From contig CATLBR010000016.1 of NCBI GenBank assembly GCA_949879795.1, forward strand, positions 1 through 64,000: a DNA stretch of 64,000 bases. Direction: 5' to 3'. This document shows, in pieces, positions 8,640 to 17,306 of this stretch (positions are counted from its first letter, which is position 1; every line of letters starts with the position of its first letter). A model generated the notes under the pieces. That model had not been told where the DNA came from and did no database searches. It saw only the letters and a list, made by a program, of their open reading frames with translations. The DNA comes from an uncultured Hungatella sp. Lineage in GTDB: Bacteria; Bacillota; Clostridia; Lachnospirales; Lachnospiraceae. The position numbers and the translations under genes were made by a program.

Positions 8640-8668
8640 TTGACAAATCAGAACATATGTTCTATGAT
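8640..8668 (+). promoter_or_regulatory. Near-consensus promoter with a LexA (SOS)-type box in its spacer
   Basis: TTGACA (8640-8645), 17 bases, TATGAT (8663-8668). The spacer holds the perfect palindrome AGAACATATGTTCT (8650-8663), which contains GAAC-N4-GTTC, the core of the Gram-positive LexA/DinR box. A repressor bound there would block the polymerase. It points rightward, towards the hairpin at 8700 and parE at 9098; no obvious ORF starts directly behind it. Confidence 0.6.
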
Positions 8669-8699
8669 TAGATCAGTACTTAGGTTAGAAAAATATTCG

Positions 8700-8730
8700 T
8701 GCAGGCAGGGCATCTGGATCATTGCCTGCA
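8700..8730 (+). repeat. Inverted repeat (hairpin) downstream of the LexA-type promoter
   Basis: TGCAGGCA (8700-8707) pairs perfectly with TGCCTGCA (8723-8730) across a 15-base loop. It has no T-run behind it, so it is not a classical terminator. It would sit about 25 bases into any RNA started at the 8640-8668 promoter. Confidence 0.5.
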
Positions 8731-8749
8731 TAAATCACAGAGATAAATG

Positions 8750-8775
8750 AAAAAAACCCCTCTATACGGGGTTTT
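8750..8775 (-). terminator. Intrinsic terminator of tRNA-Gly
   Basis: On the minus strand AAAACCCC, a 7-base loop, GGGGTTTT and further T residues (seven in all), directly after the tRNA 3' end. On the plus strand the T-run is only four long, so it would terminate weakly there. Confidence 0.8.
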
Positions 8776-8778
8776 AAG

Positions 8779-8849
8779 AGCACGTGACGGGAATCGAACC
8801 CGCCTCTCCAGCTTGGGAAGCTGGCGTTCTACCGATGAACTACACATGC
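8779..8849 (-). tRNA. tRNA-Gly, anticodon CCC
   Basis: A full cloverleaf can be drawn on the minus strand: acceptor GCATGTG/CACGTGC (7 pairs, one G-T), D-stem GTTC/GAAC, anticodon stem CCAGC/GCTGG with loop TTCCCAA (anticodon CCC, reads GGG), and T-arm with TTCGATT. The discriminator is T and the CCA end is not encoded. A short plus-strand open frame across it is only a shadow. Confidence 0.95.
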
Positions 8850-9005
8850 CTGTAATCGATATTATACCACAAATGGAAAAAGAATCAAGAGGAAATTTGC
8901 AAATATATAAAGATATTTTAAAAAAGTGGGATTTCTGGCAGAAAGAAGTCTCTTTCCCTTAAACGACAGCGAATTCCTCCTGGGAATCCGGAGGAAAACA
9001 GCGGC

Positions 9006-9035
9006 TTGCAAATTAGAAGGGTTTGTGTGTATAAT
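9006..9035 (+). promoter_or_regulatory. Promoter for parE-parC
   Basis: TTGCAA (9006-9011), 18 bases, TATAAT (9030-9035). About 60 bases before the parE start. Confidence 0.55.
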
Positions 9036-9097
9036 AGAGAAATCGCCCAAAAAGGCAAAACAGGTTAATTACAGAGCAGCAGGATATGGAGGTAAAC

Positions 9098-11017
9098 ATG
9101 GCAAAGGCACAGTACAACGCAGACAGTATCACGGTTCTGGAGGGTCTGGAGGCTGTCAGGAAACGGCCGGGAATGTACATAGGAGGAGTAGGACTAAAAG
9201 GGCTGAACCACTTAATCTATGAAGTCCTGGACAACTCCGTGGACGAGCATCTGGCGGGATTCTGCACTCAGATATGGGTCACTCTGGAAGAGGACGGTTC
9301 CTGCACCGTGAGAGATAACGGCCGGGGGATACCGGTGGAGATGCACAAAAAGGGTGTGTCTGCGGAACGGGTGGTTCTGTCTACTCTTCACGCGGGAGGA
9401 AAGTTTGACAATCAGGCGTACAAGACCAGCGGCGGTCTTCACGGGGTAGGTTCTTCTGTAGTCAATGCGCTGTCGGAGCACATGGATATCAAGGTGTACA
9501 AGAACGGCTGTATTCACCACGACGCCTATGAGCGGGGAATCCCTGTGGTCGATCTGGTCGACGGCCTGCTGCCTGTTTTGGGGAGAACAAGAGAGACGGG
9601 CACGGAGATCAATTTTCTGCCGGACGGGGAGATATTTGAGAGGACAAGGTTTAAGGCGGACTGGCTGAAAAGCAGGATTCACGAGACGGCTTATCTAAAC
9701 CCCGGACTTACCATCCACTATGCCAACAGACGCAAAGGGGAGGAAGAGAAAGTCACTTTTTCGGAACCCGACGGAATCGTGGCCTATGTAAAGGAGGTCA
9801 ACGCAGGCAAGGCGCCGGTTCACGACCCTGTCTATTTTAAGGGCTCTATGGACAGCATAGAGGTGGAGGCTGCATTTCAGTTTGTGGATACCTTTGAGGA
9901 GAATATTTCCGGTTTCTGCAACAATATATTTACCCAGGAGGGAGGCACCCACCTGGCAGGTTTCAAGACCAAGTTTACCATGCTGATCAACAGCTATGCC
10001 AGGGAGCTGGGTATTTTAAAGGAAAAGGATTCAAACTTTACGGGGGCAGATACCCGGAACGGTATGACAGCCATTGTGGCGATCAAACATCCTGACCCTA
10101 TTTTCGAGGGGCAGACGAAGACCAAGATGGCAAGCGCGGATGCTGCCAAGGCAGTATCTGCAATCACGGGAGACGAGCTGCAGCTGTATTTTGACAGAAA
10201 CCTTGAAGTGCTTAAAGGCATTATCGGCTGTGCGGAGAAGTCGGCGAAGATCCGCAAAGCCGAGGAGAAGGCCAGGACCAATATGCTGACCAAGTCAAAG
10301 TTCTCTTTTGACAGCAACGGTAAGCTGGCCAACTGCGAGAGCAGGGAGCCGGAGAAATGTGAGATTTTTATTGTGGAGGGAGATTCCGCGGGAGGTTCGG
10401 CCAAGACGGCGAGAAACCGGATGTATCAGGCTATCCTCCCCATCAGGGGAAAGATTCTCAATGTGGAGAAGGCCTCCATGGACAAGGTGCTGGCCAACGC
10501 GGAGATCAAGACCATGATCAACGCTTTCGGCTGCGGTTTCTCAGAAGGGTACGGCAATGATTTCGATATCAGCAAGCTGCGGTACCACAAGATCATTCTC
10601 ATGACTGACGCGGACGTGGACGGCAGCCACATCGACACCCTTCTTCTCACGTTTCTTTACCGGTTTATGCCGGATCTGATTTACAACGGCCATGTGTATA
10701 TCGCCATGCCGCCGCTGTTTAAGGTTATCCCCAAGAAGGGGGAAGAGCAGTATCTGTATGACGAGAAAGAGTTGGAGCGGTACAGAAAGACACACACCGG
10801 CGAGTTCACCCTCCAGCGGTACAAAGGGCTGGGGGAGATGGATGCAGGTCAGCTGTGGGAGACGACGCTGGACCCGGAGAACCGGGTGCTGAAACGGGTG
10901 GAGATAGAGGATGCCCGGCTGGCGTCGGAGATCACGGAGATGCTCATGGGGAGCGATGTGCCGCCCAGGAGACAGTTCATCTACGACCACGCGGAGGAGG
11001 CGGAGATTGACGCGTAG
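9098..11017 (+). CDS. parE: DNA topoisomerase IV subunit B
   Basis: 639 residues. This is the ATPase and TOPRIM subunit of a type IIA topoisomerase that decatenates chromosomes. The GHKL ATPase block shows DNSVDEHLAG (catalytic Glu and Mg-binding Asn), NGRGIP and TSGGLHGVGSSVVNA. The transducer domain follows, then TOPRIM with EGDSAGGSA near 430 and DADVDGSHI near 515, and the short C-terminal tail with RYKGLGEMDAGQLWETT. An upstream in-frame ATG (9086) overlaps the ribosome binding site; the ATG at 9098 is correctly spaced from GGAGG. Pairing with a GyrA/ParC-like gene 60 bases downstream, and not with the dnaA-recF block, argues for ParE over GyrB, though the two are hard to separate by sequence alone. 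Confidence 0.9.
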   Translation: MAKAQYNADSITVLEGLEAVRKRPGMYIGGVGLKGLNHLIYEVLDNSVDEHLAGFCTQIWVTLEEDGSCTVRDNGRGIPVEMHKKGVSAERVVLSTLHAGGKFDNQAYKTSGGLHGVGSSVVNALSEHMDIKVYKNGCIHHDAYERGIPVVDLVDGLLPVLGRTRETGTEINFLPDGEIFERTRFKADWLKSRIHETAYLNPGLTIHYANRRKGEEEKVTFSEPDGIVAYVKEVNAGKAPVHDPVYFKGSMDSIEVEAAFQFVDTFEENISGFCNNIFTQEGGTHLAGFKTKFTMLINSYARELGILKEKDSNFTGADTRNGMTAIVAIKHPDPIFEGQTKTKMASADAAKAVSAITGDELQLYFDRNLEVLKGIIGCAEKSAKIRKAEEKARTNMLTKSKFSFDSNGKLANCESREPEKCEIFIVEGDSAGGSAKTARNRMYQAILPIRGKILNVEKASMDKVLANAEIKTMINAFGCGFSEGYGNDFDISKLRYHKIILMTDADVDGSHIDTLLLTFLYRFMPDLIYNGHVYIAMPPLFKVIPKKGEEQYLYDEKELERYRKTHTGEFTLQRYKGLGEMDAGQLWETTLDPENRVLKRVEIEDARLASEITEMLMGSDVPPRRQFIYDHAEEAEIDA

Positions 11018-11079
11018 AGGCCGTCCTTTAGAACCGGGTTCGACAGTATATAGAGGCCATATGGGAGGAACAGGAAGAC

Positions 11080-13314
11080 ATGGCAGAAAAGATCATAACA
11101 ACTGAATATTCAGAGGAGATGCAGCGGAGCTACGTGAATTACTCTATGAGCGTCATCACAGCCCGGGCCATACCGGATGCGAGGGACGGGTTAAAGCCGG
11201 TGCAGCGCAGGGTGCTCTATGATATGAGCGAGCTGAGGCTGAACCATGACAAGCCCCATAGAAAGTCGGCGCGTATCGTGGGCGATACCATGGGTAAATA
11301 CCATCCCCACGGAGATTCTTCCATCTATGATACGCTGGTGGTTCTCAGCCAGGATTTTAAGAAAGGGATGGCTCTGGTGGACGGCCACGGAAATTTCGGC
11401 TCCATAGAGGGAGACGGGGCGGCGGCCATGCGATATACAGAAGCCAGGCTTCAGAAGTTCGCGGAGGAAGTATATCTGAAAGATCTGGATAAAACCGTGG
11501 AGTTTGTGCCAAACTATGACGAGACGGAGAGAGAGCCGGAGGTTCTGCCGGTGCGGGTGCCAAACCTTCTTATCAACGGTGCGGAGGGCATCGCCGTGGG
11601 GATGAGCACCAGTATTCCCCCTCACAATCTGGCAGAGGTGGTGGATGCGGTGAAAGCCTACATCCAGAATCAGGATATCAGCATCGGAGAGCTGATGCAG
11701 CTGATGCCGGGACCGGATTTTCCTACAGGGGGAATCATCGCCAACAAGAGAGACCTCCAGGAGATCTACGAGACGGGGTCCGGTAAGATCAGGCTGCGGG
11801 GCAGGATGGAGATGGAGTTGGGCAAACGCAGGAGTGATAAGGACAAGCTGGTCATCACAGAGATTCCCTACACTATGATAGGAGCAGGGATCAACAAGTT
11901 TCTGATGGATGTGGCAGACCTGGTGGAATCCAAAAAGCTCACCGATGTCACGGATATCTCCAACCAGTCCAACAAAGAAGGCATCCGCATTGTTCTGGAG
12001 CTGAAAAAAGACGCAGACGTGGAGCGGATCAAAAATATCCTCTACAAAAAGACAAAGCTGGAGGATACTTACGGTGTCAATATGCTTGCCATCGTGAAGG
12101 GCAGGCCGGAGACTCTGAATCTGAGAGGAATTTTAAAAAATTATCTGGATTTCCAGTATGAGAACAGCAGGAAGAAATATCAGATACTTCTGGACAGGGA
12201 GCTGGAGAAGAAGGAGATCAGGGAAGGCCTGATCAAGGCCTGTGACATCATCGATCTGATCATCGCCGTACTCAGGGGATCCCGGAATTTAAAAGACGCC
12301 AAAGCCTGCCTCATGAGCGGAGACACCTCCCGGGTCAGATTCAAAAGCCCGGAGTTTGAAAGGGACGCGAAGGGATTGTGCTTTACGGAGAAGCAGGCCT
12401 CGGCCATTCTGGAGATGCGTCTTTACAAACTTATCGGCCTTGAGATTCTGGCTTTGGAAAAGGAGTACAAGGAGACACTAAAGAAGATCAAGGAGTATAC
12501 CAGGATTCTCAGCAACAAAGAGGCTATGGATCAGGTGATCATGGAAGATTTGGACAGGATCAAGGAAGAGTTTTCACTGGTGCGCCGCACAGATATAGAA
12601 GACGGGAAAGAAGCCGTGTTTCAGGAAATTCCGGTGGAGGTTCAGGAGGTTGTCTTTGTCATGGACCGGTTCGGCTACTGTAAGATTCTGGACCGGACCG
12701 TCTATGAGAGAAATCAGGAAGCCGTCGAGGGGGATTACTCCTACGTGGTTCGGTGTATGAATACGGATAAAATCTGCCTTTTTACTGATCTGGGATATAT
12801 GCATCAGATCAAGGTGAAGGATATCCCGTCGGGGAAACTGAGGGAAAAAGGCATTCCTGTGGACAATATCAGCAAGTATGACGGGAAGAAGGAACAGATT
12901 CTCTGTCTGGCCAGCCTTGAGAGGATTCAGGGGAAAAAGCTCCTGTTCGCCACCAGGATGGCTCTGGTCAAACTGGCCCCAGGCTCGGAATTCGTCACCA
13001 ACAACCGGACAGTGGCCGCTACGAAGCTGCAGGACGACGACCGGCTGGTAAGCGTTCTCATAGCAGAGGAGGAGAGAGAGACGGTTCTCAGGACAAAAGG
13101 AGGATATTTCCTTCGGTTTGGCCTGGAAGAGATATCGGAGATGAAGAGGAATTCCAGAGGGGTCAGAGGGATCAAACTGGAGAAAGACGACGAACTGGAA
13201 CAGGTGTATCTCATTGGGGAGGACCCGGTGGTGAGATACAAGCAGAAGGAGGTTCATTTGAACCGCCTGAAGCTGGGAAAGAGGGACGGGAAAGGAAGCA
13301 AGGTCAGATTGTAG
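11080..13314 (+). CDS. parC: DNA topoisomerase IV subunit A
   Basis: 744 residues. DNA breakage-reunion subunit partnering ParE. The N-terminal winged-helix region holds the quinolone-determining segment [13 protein letters not shown] (S80/S81, D84, wild-type-like) and the catalytic Tyr119 in [11 protein letters not shown]. The long coiled-coil gate lies near 360-460. The C-terminal beta-propeller from about 500 is present but has no clear GyrA box, which fits ParC and not GyrA. GGGAGGA lies upstream of the ATG. It belongs to one operon with parE, and the next gene has its own promoter. Confidence 0.9.
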   Translation: MAEKIITTEYSEEMQRSYVNYSMSVITARAIPDARDGLKPVQRRVLYDMSELRLNHDKPHRKSARIVGDTMGKYHPHGDSSIYDTLVVLSQDFKKGMALVDGHGNFGSIEGDGAAAMRYTEARLQKFAEEVYLKDLDKTVEFVPNYDETEREPEVLPVRVPNLLINGAEGIAVGMSTSIPPHNLAEVVDAVKAYIQNQDISIGELMQLMPGPDFPTGGIIANKRDLQEIYETGSGKIRLRGRMEMELGKRRSDKDKLVITEIPYTMIGAGINKFLMDVADLVESKKLTDVTDISNQSNKEGIRIVLELKKDADVERIKNILYKKTKLEDTYGVNMLAIVKGRPETLNLRGILKNYLDFQYENSRKKYQILLDRELEKKEIREGLIKACDIIDLIIAVLRGSRNLKDAKACLMSGDTSRVRFKSPEFERDAKGLCFTEKQASAILEMRLYKLIGLEILALEKEYKETLKKIKEYTRILSNKEAMDQVIMEDLDRIKEEFSLVRRTDIEDGKEAVFQEIPVEVQEVVFVMDRFGYCKILDRTVYERNQEAVEGDYSYVVRCMNTDKICLFTDLGYMHQIKVKDIPSGKLREKGIPVDNISKYDGKKEQILCLASLERIQGKKLLFATRMALVKLAPGSEFVTNNRTVAATKLQDDDRLVSVLIAEEERETVLRTKGGYFLRFGLEEISEMKRNSRGVRGIKLEKDDELEQVYLIGEDPVVRYKQKEVHLNRLKLGKRDGKGSKVRL

Positions 13315-13355
13315 CCTGCGAGCCGTAACCAGTCTGTGTGTTCTGCTATTATCGT

Positions 13356-13384
13356 TTGACATTTTTCTCCATACATGTTAGATT
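13356..13384 (+). promoter_or_regulatory. Promoter for the purine nucleoside phosphorylase gene
   Basis: TTGACA (13356-13361), 17 bases, TAGATT (13379-13384). A tandem repeat lies just downstream (13390-13426). Confidence 0.65.
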
Positions 13385-13389
13385 AAGAA

Positions 13390-13426
13390 GTAAGATGGTA
13401 GTATCTGTAGGTAAGATGGCAGTATC
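13390..13426 (+). repeat. Two direct repeats, 21-base period, in the deoD leader
   Basis: GTAAGATGGTAGTATC (13390-13405) recurs as GTAAGATGGCAGTATC (13411-13426), 15 of 16 bases equal, offset by 21 bases, about two helical turns. It sits right at the predicted transcript start of deoD, so it could be a tandem operator. Confidence 0.5.
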
Positions 13427-13450
13427 CACAAAAGACCAGGAGGAAAAAAC

Positions 13451-14170
13451 ATGTCAGAAAGCAAGATTCCGACTCCTCACATCGGAGCCGGTCAGGGCGA
13501 GATCGCGGAAACTATACTGCTGCCGGGAGATCCGCTGAGGGCCAAGTATATTGCGGAAAATTTCCTGACGGATGTGACCCGGTTCAACGCCACGAGGAAT
13601 ATGTTGGGCTTTACGGGCTCTTACAGGGGGAAGAGGGTGTCCGTCATGGGTACGGGAATGGGTTGTCCGTCTATCGGAATCTATTCTTACGAGCTGATAC
13701 ACTTTTATGGATGTAAAAATCTGATCCGTGTGGGAACGGCGGGGGCGCTCAGGGCGGATGTGAAGGTGAGAGACCTGGTGTTCGGCATGGGAGCTTGTAC
13801 CAACTCCAACTATGTGAAGCAGTTTAGGCTTCCGGGAGATTATTCCTGCATCTGCAGTTATGAGCTGCTGGAAAAAGCGGTGACTGCGGCCAGGGAGAGG
13901 GGACTGGGATACCATGTGGGGAACATTCTCAGTTCCGACATGTTCTACAATCCAGAACTGCCGCCTGTGGGGACCGCCTGGGACCGCATGGGTGTTCTTG
14001 CCGTGGAGATGGAATCGGCAGCACTCTACAGCAACGCTGCCTATGGGGGGGCTAACGCGCTGTGCATACTGACGGTATCCGACTCTCTGGTAACCGGTGA
14101 GGCGACCACGGCAGAGGAACGGCAGACATCCTTCACGGACATGATGGAAGTGGCTCTGGAACTGGTGTAG
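13451..14170 (+). CDS. deoD: Purine-nucleoside phosphorylase, DeoD type
   Basis: 239 residues, the usual length. It cleaves purine (deoxy)nucleosides with phosphate to base and (deoxy)ribose-1-phosphate. N-terminal [20 protein letters not shown] carries the phosphate-binding loop; GTGMGCPS, the VGTAGAL block and EMESAALY near 180 (purine and ribose contacts) follow, and SDSLVTGE matches the DeoD subfamily Asp-containing motif. AGGAGGAAAAAAC precedes the ATG. It stands alone between parC and a TatD-like gene, with its own promoter and a repeat in the leader. The other deoxynucleoside salvage genes (deoC, cdd) lie far to the right at 62879. Confidence 0.95.
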   Translation: MSESKIPTPHIGAGQGEIAETILLPGDPLRAKYIAENFLTDVTRFNATRNMLGFTGSYRGKRVSVMGTGMGCPSIGIYSYELIHFYGCKNLIRVGTAGALRADVKVRDLVFGMGACTNSNYVKQFRLPGDYSCICSYELLEKAVTAARERGLGYHVGNILSSDMFYNPELPPVGTAWDRMGVLAVEMESAALYSNAAYGGANALCILTVSDSLVTGEATTAEERQTSFTDMMEVALELV

Positions 14171-14363
14171 GGAAATCAAAAGCAGAATCGTGTATTGCCG
14201 TCGTGGGATGACGGGAGAAGGCCAGAAGTGAAAGGGGAGTTTCGGCTTGCCTTTTGTTTCTGGTCTTGCTGTGCCTGTCGAAATCCGGCCGCTGCGGACT
14301 TTTCCGCTGCGAGTGTCTCACCCGTCAGTATGACAAAGAAAGAATGGAATAAGGATAAAAGAC

Positions 14364-15146
14364 ATGAAAGGAATGATTGACAGTCATGCCCGTATCTCTG
14401 CAGAGAAGCTGTCTTCCCAATGGAAAGAGACCGCGGCAGGAGCAAAAAGCTCAGGAATTGAAAAAATTATGGTTGTCTGCAGGAATGCGGAGGAAGCCAG
14501 AAGGGCAATAGACATATCAGCCGAGGATTCTATGTTTGATGTGGCCTTTGGATATTGGCCTAACGATACCCTCAAGGTGGGGGAGTGGGAGTGGGAGCAG
14601 CTGGAGAAACTTTCGGAGAATCCCTCCGTAAAGGCCATAGGCGACATTGGCATGGATTATTTTTTCTACGAGACCGTGGTTCCCCAGGTACTTCAAAAAG
14701 AACTGTTTGTGAGGCAGATGGAGCTGGCCAACAAAGTGGGAAAACCAGCGCTGATTCACATGCGGATGGCAGGTGAAGACACCAGAAGGTATATAAAAGG
14801 ACACTTGAAAGTGCCGGGTATCATGCACAACTACAGTGGAGGATATAAACTGATGAAGGATTTTTTGGATATCGGGATGTATCTTTCATTTTCCGGCAGG
14901 ATACTTTTGGAGGCGTCGGGGGAGAGTACCAGGAAAGCGGTCAGAGAGATTCCACTGGACAGACTTTTGCTGGAAAGTGATGTACAGCTCACAGTGTCGT
15001 CAGACGGAAAGCTGTCTTTGACACTGCAGGAACAGCTCAGTCAGGTTCTGGACTATGTCTGCAGTTTGAGGGGCATGGAGAGAGAGGCGTTGATTCAGGT
15101 GGTTCATGACAATTACATGAATCTGTTTTCCGGGGCAGGCGATTAA
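14364..15146 (+). CDS. TatD-like metal-dependent hydrolase with altered active site
   Basis: 260 residues with the overall TatD barrel landmarks, but several catalytic positions differ from the family. The HxH motif near the start reads DSHAR (H8, R10 instead of the second His). The usual GEIGLDY is GDIGMDY, so the bridging Glu is Asp. Other blocks are recognisable: LIHMR for the IIH motif, IMHNYSGG for FHCFSG, and LLLESDVQL for LLLETDSP. The fold is therefore TatD, but DNase activity is doubtful. It has no fusion and no signal peptide. It is followed after 13 bases by mutY, which suggests a shared transcript, possibly DNA-repair related (inference). A second ATG three codons in is too close to any ribosome binding site. 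Confidence 0.75.
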   Translation: MKGMIDSHARISAEKLSSQWKETAAGAKSSGIEKIMVVCRNAEEARRAIDISAEDSMFDVAFGYWPNDTLKVGEWEWEQLEKLSENPSVKAIGDIGMDYFFYETVVPQVLQKELFVRQMELANKVGKPALIHMRMAGEDTRRYIKGHLKVPGIMHNYSGGYKLMKDFLDIGMYLSFSGRILLEASGESTRKAVREIPLDRLLLESDVQLTVSSDGKLSLTLQEQLSQVLDYVCSLRGMEREALIQVVHDNYMNLFSGAGD

Positions 15147-15159
15147 GAGGTGAAAAACC

Positions 15160-16269
15160 ATGGAATACTTGTATGAGAAGCTGCAGCCTCTGGAATCCGA
15201 CACCCGTCTTCTCAGTCCCTGGCAGCGGTTAAAAGCTGCCAATGGTCCCCTGCTGGCCTGGTATAAAAGTCATGCCAGAATCCTTCCGTGGCGGGAGGAT
15301 CCACAGCCCTACAAGGTGTGGATATCGGAGATCATGCTGCAGCAGACCAGGGTGGAGGCAGTGAAGCCCTATTTTAACCGGTTTATGGAGGCGTTTCCCG
15401 ACGTGAGGTCTCTGGCGGGGGCGGATGAAGACAGGCTTTTGAAGGCGTGGGAAGGCCTTGGATATTATAACCGGGCCAGGAACCTGAAAAAGGCGGCTTG
15501 CGTGATGACAGAGCTTTACGATGGCAGGCTCCCGGAATCCTACGAGGAACTGCTGAAGCTGCCGGGAATCGGCAGCTACACCGCGGGAGCTATCGCCTCC
15601 ATTGCTTATGGGATCAGAGTTCCTGCGGTTGACGGCAATGTACTCAGGGTGCTCTCCCGTGTACTGGCCAGCCGGGAGGATATTCTGAAGCAGTCGGTAA
15701 AGCGCCAGATGGAAACTCTTCTGAGAGAGACTATGCCTCAGGAAGATGTCAGTGCTTTTAATCAGGGCCTCATTGAAATCGGAGCTTTAGTCTGTGTGCC
15801 CGGCGGGCTGCCCAAATGTCAGGAGTGTCCTATGTACTCTCTCTGCCTGGCCAGAAGACAGGGACTTCTGGACTCTATTCCATTTAAATCTCCCAAAAAA
15901 CCACGGCGGGTAGAGGAGCGCACGGTCCTGCTTCTGGAATCAGGGACAAAGATTGCCCTGGAGAAGAGACCTGCAGAAGGTCTTCTGGCTTCCCTGTACC
16001 AGTTTCCGAATCTGGAGGGGATTCTGAAGGAAGATGAGATTCGAGATTTTCTGGAAACCTGCGGAGCCAGTCTGTCCAAGATCCAGTCCGCGGGGGAGGC
16101 AAAGCATGTTTTCAGCCATGTGGAATGGCATATGACAGGTTATCGCATAAGACTGGAAGGAGATATTCCGGATATGTATCTGGCGGTGGAAAAAGAGGCT
16201 GTGCGAAAAAAATATCCCATTCCCAATGCATTTTCGGTGTATACAAAACAGATAAACGGAGAATCATGA
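15160..16269 (+). CDS. mutY: A/G-specific adenine glycosylase
   Basis: 369 residues. Removes adenine mispaired with 8-oxoguanine. HhH-GPD glycosylase domain with the catalytic pair Glu57 (WISEIMLQQTRVEA) and Asp158 (VPAVDGNVLR), the helix-hairpin-helix LLKLPGIGSYTAGAI near 131-145, and the 4Fe-4S cysteines C212, C220, C223 and C229. The first gap is seven residues, as in related clostridial proteins. The C-terminal NUDIX-like domain that reads 8-oxoG spans about 240-365. It lies between the TatD-like gene and the lipid kinase in a tight series. The start has a weak AGAGG; the N-terminus has about 20 extra residues before the conserved core. Confidence 0.93.
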   Translation: MEYLYEKLQPLESDTRLLSPWQRLKAANGPLLAWYKSHARILPWREDPQPYKVWISEIMLQQTRVEAVKPYFNRFMEAFPDVRSLAGADEDRLLKAWEGLGYYNRARNLKKAACVMTELYDGRLPESYEELLKLPGIGSYTAGAIASIAYGIRVPAVDGNVLRVLSRVLASREDILKQSVKRQMETLLRETMPQEDVSAFNQGLIEIGALVCVPGGLPKCQECPMYSLCLARRQGLLDSIPFKSPKKPRRVEERTVLLLESGTKIALEKRPAEGLLASLYQFPNLEGILKEDEIRDFLETCGASLSKIQSAGEAKHVFSHVEWHMTGYRIRLEGDIPDMYLAVEKEAVRKKYPIPNAFSVYTKQINGES

Positions 16270-16284
16270 AATCAGGAGGAGACT

Positions 16285-17181
16285 ATGGGCAGACTTCTTT
16301 TTATTGTAAATCCACGGGCAGGAAAGGCGCAGGTCAGATCCCGCCTGCTGGATATTGTGGATATTTTCGTTAAATCCGGCTGGCAGGTAGAGGTACACAT
16401 TACCCAGGGTCCTTTAGATGCCATGGAGACGGCTGCGAGAAGAGGCGGGGAGGCGGATCTGGTGGTGTGCAGCGGGGGAGACGGCACTTTGAGCGAAACT
16501 ATCTCCGGCATGGTGCGGCTGGAGAAACCGCCCCGCCTGGGATATATTCCCGCAGGCTCAACCAATGATTTCGCGTCCAGTCTGAGGATTCCGTCCCAGA
16601 TGACAAAAGCGGCTGGAATCATTATGGAGGGGACGCCATATCCTGTGGATATCGGTTATTTCTGCAGGGAGAGAACATTTGTGTACGTGGCAGCCTTCGG
16701 CATGTTTACGGAAGTGTCATACATGACTCCCCAGGAAAAGAAAAATCTTCTGGGCCACCAGGCATATATGCTGGAGGGAGTGAAAAGTCTGGCCAACATC
16801 AAGTCTTATTTCATGAAACTGGAATCCGATGAGACGGTTCTGGAGGGGGAGTTTGTATTTGGCATGGTGACCAACACGGTGAGCGTGGGGGGGTTTAAAG
16901 GGCTGGTGAAGAAAGATGTGGCTCTCAATGACGGGCTGTTTGAGGTCCTGATGATCCGGACACCCAGGACAGTGGTGGAACTTAAAGATATCCTGGCCTC
17001 CATGATTCTGAAAGGGGAGCAGCACGAATACGAATGTGTGCACAGGTTTAAGACATCGAGCCTGAAGGTGACGTTTCAGGAGCCGGTGGACTGGGTTCTG
17101 GACGGAGAGTTCGGCGGTTCCAGAACAGAGGTGGAGATTGAGAATCAGAGTAAAAAGATCGAGATTATGACAGCTATATAG
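16285..17181 (+). CDS. Diacylglycerol kinase-family lipid kinase (YegS/BmrU type)
   Basis: 298 residues. An ATP-dependent lipid kinase of the DAGK catalytic superfamily: the opening LLFIVNPRAGK, the nucleotide-binding GGDGT at 64-68, and PAGSTNDFA near 92-100. The C-terminal beta-sandwich ends with WVLDGEFGG. It probably phosphorylates diacylglycerol or a related membrane lipid, with the protein at the inner face of the membrane. AGGAGG before the ATG. It ends with a 16-base perfect palindrome (17181-17196) ahead of the sigma factor promoter. The exact lipid cannot be told from sequence. Confidence 0.88.
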   Translation: MGRLLFIVNPRAGKAQVRSRLLDIVDIFVKSGWQVEVHITQGPLDAMETAARRGGEADLVVCSGGDGTLSETISGMVRLEKPPRLGYIPAGSTNDFASSLRIPSQMTKAAGIIMEGTPYPVDIGYFCRERTFVYVAAFGMFTEVSYMTPQEKKNLLGHQAYMLEGVKSLANIKSYFMKLESDETVLEGEFVFGMVTNTVSVGGFKGLVKKDVALNDGLFEVLMIRTPRTVVELKDILASMILKGEQHEYECVHRFKTSSLKVTFQEPVDWVLDGEFGGSRTEVEIENQSKKIEIMTAI

Positions 17182-17228
17182 GAAAAATATTTTTCCGTAA
17201 ATAATTTCGACAAAAAACAAAAAACTTG

Positions 17229-17257
17229 TTGAAAATTCGACGGCAGTAGTATATAAT
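17229..17257 (+). promoter_or_regulatory. Promoter for the primary sigma factor gene
   Basis: TTGAAA (17229-17234), 17 bases, TATAAT (17252-17257), about 50 bases before the rpoD start. It suggests self-transcription by sigma-A. Confidence 0.75.
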
Positions 17258-17306
17258 AAATTAGTTATATAGTAACATCAGAAACCATGAACGAAAGGGC
17301 GTTGTA

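Noticed and set aside
8629-8751. A 40-codon frame starting within the LexA-type promoter
   Set aside because: Its ATG lies upstream of the predicted transcript start and the nearest GGAGG is 16 bases away.
8747-8962. A 71-codon plus-strand frame over tRNA-Gly
   Set aside because: It is the complement of the tRNA and its terminator, a well-known kind of false ORF.
17181-17196. Perfect palindrome GGAAAAATATTTTTCC as a terminator of the lipid kinase gene
   Set aside because: A/T-rich core without a loop and no T-run; unlikely to form a stable RNA hairpin.
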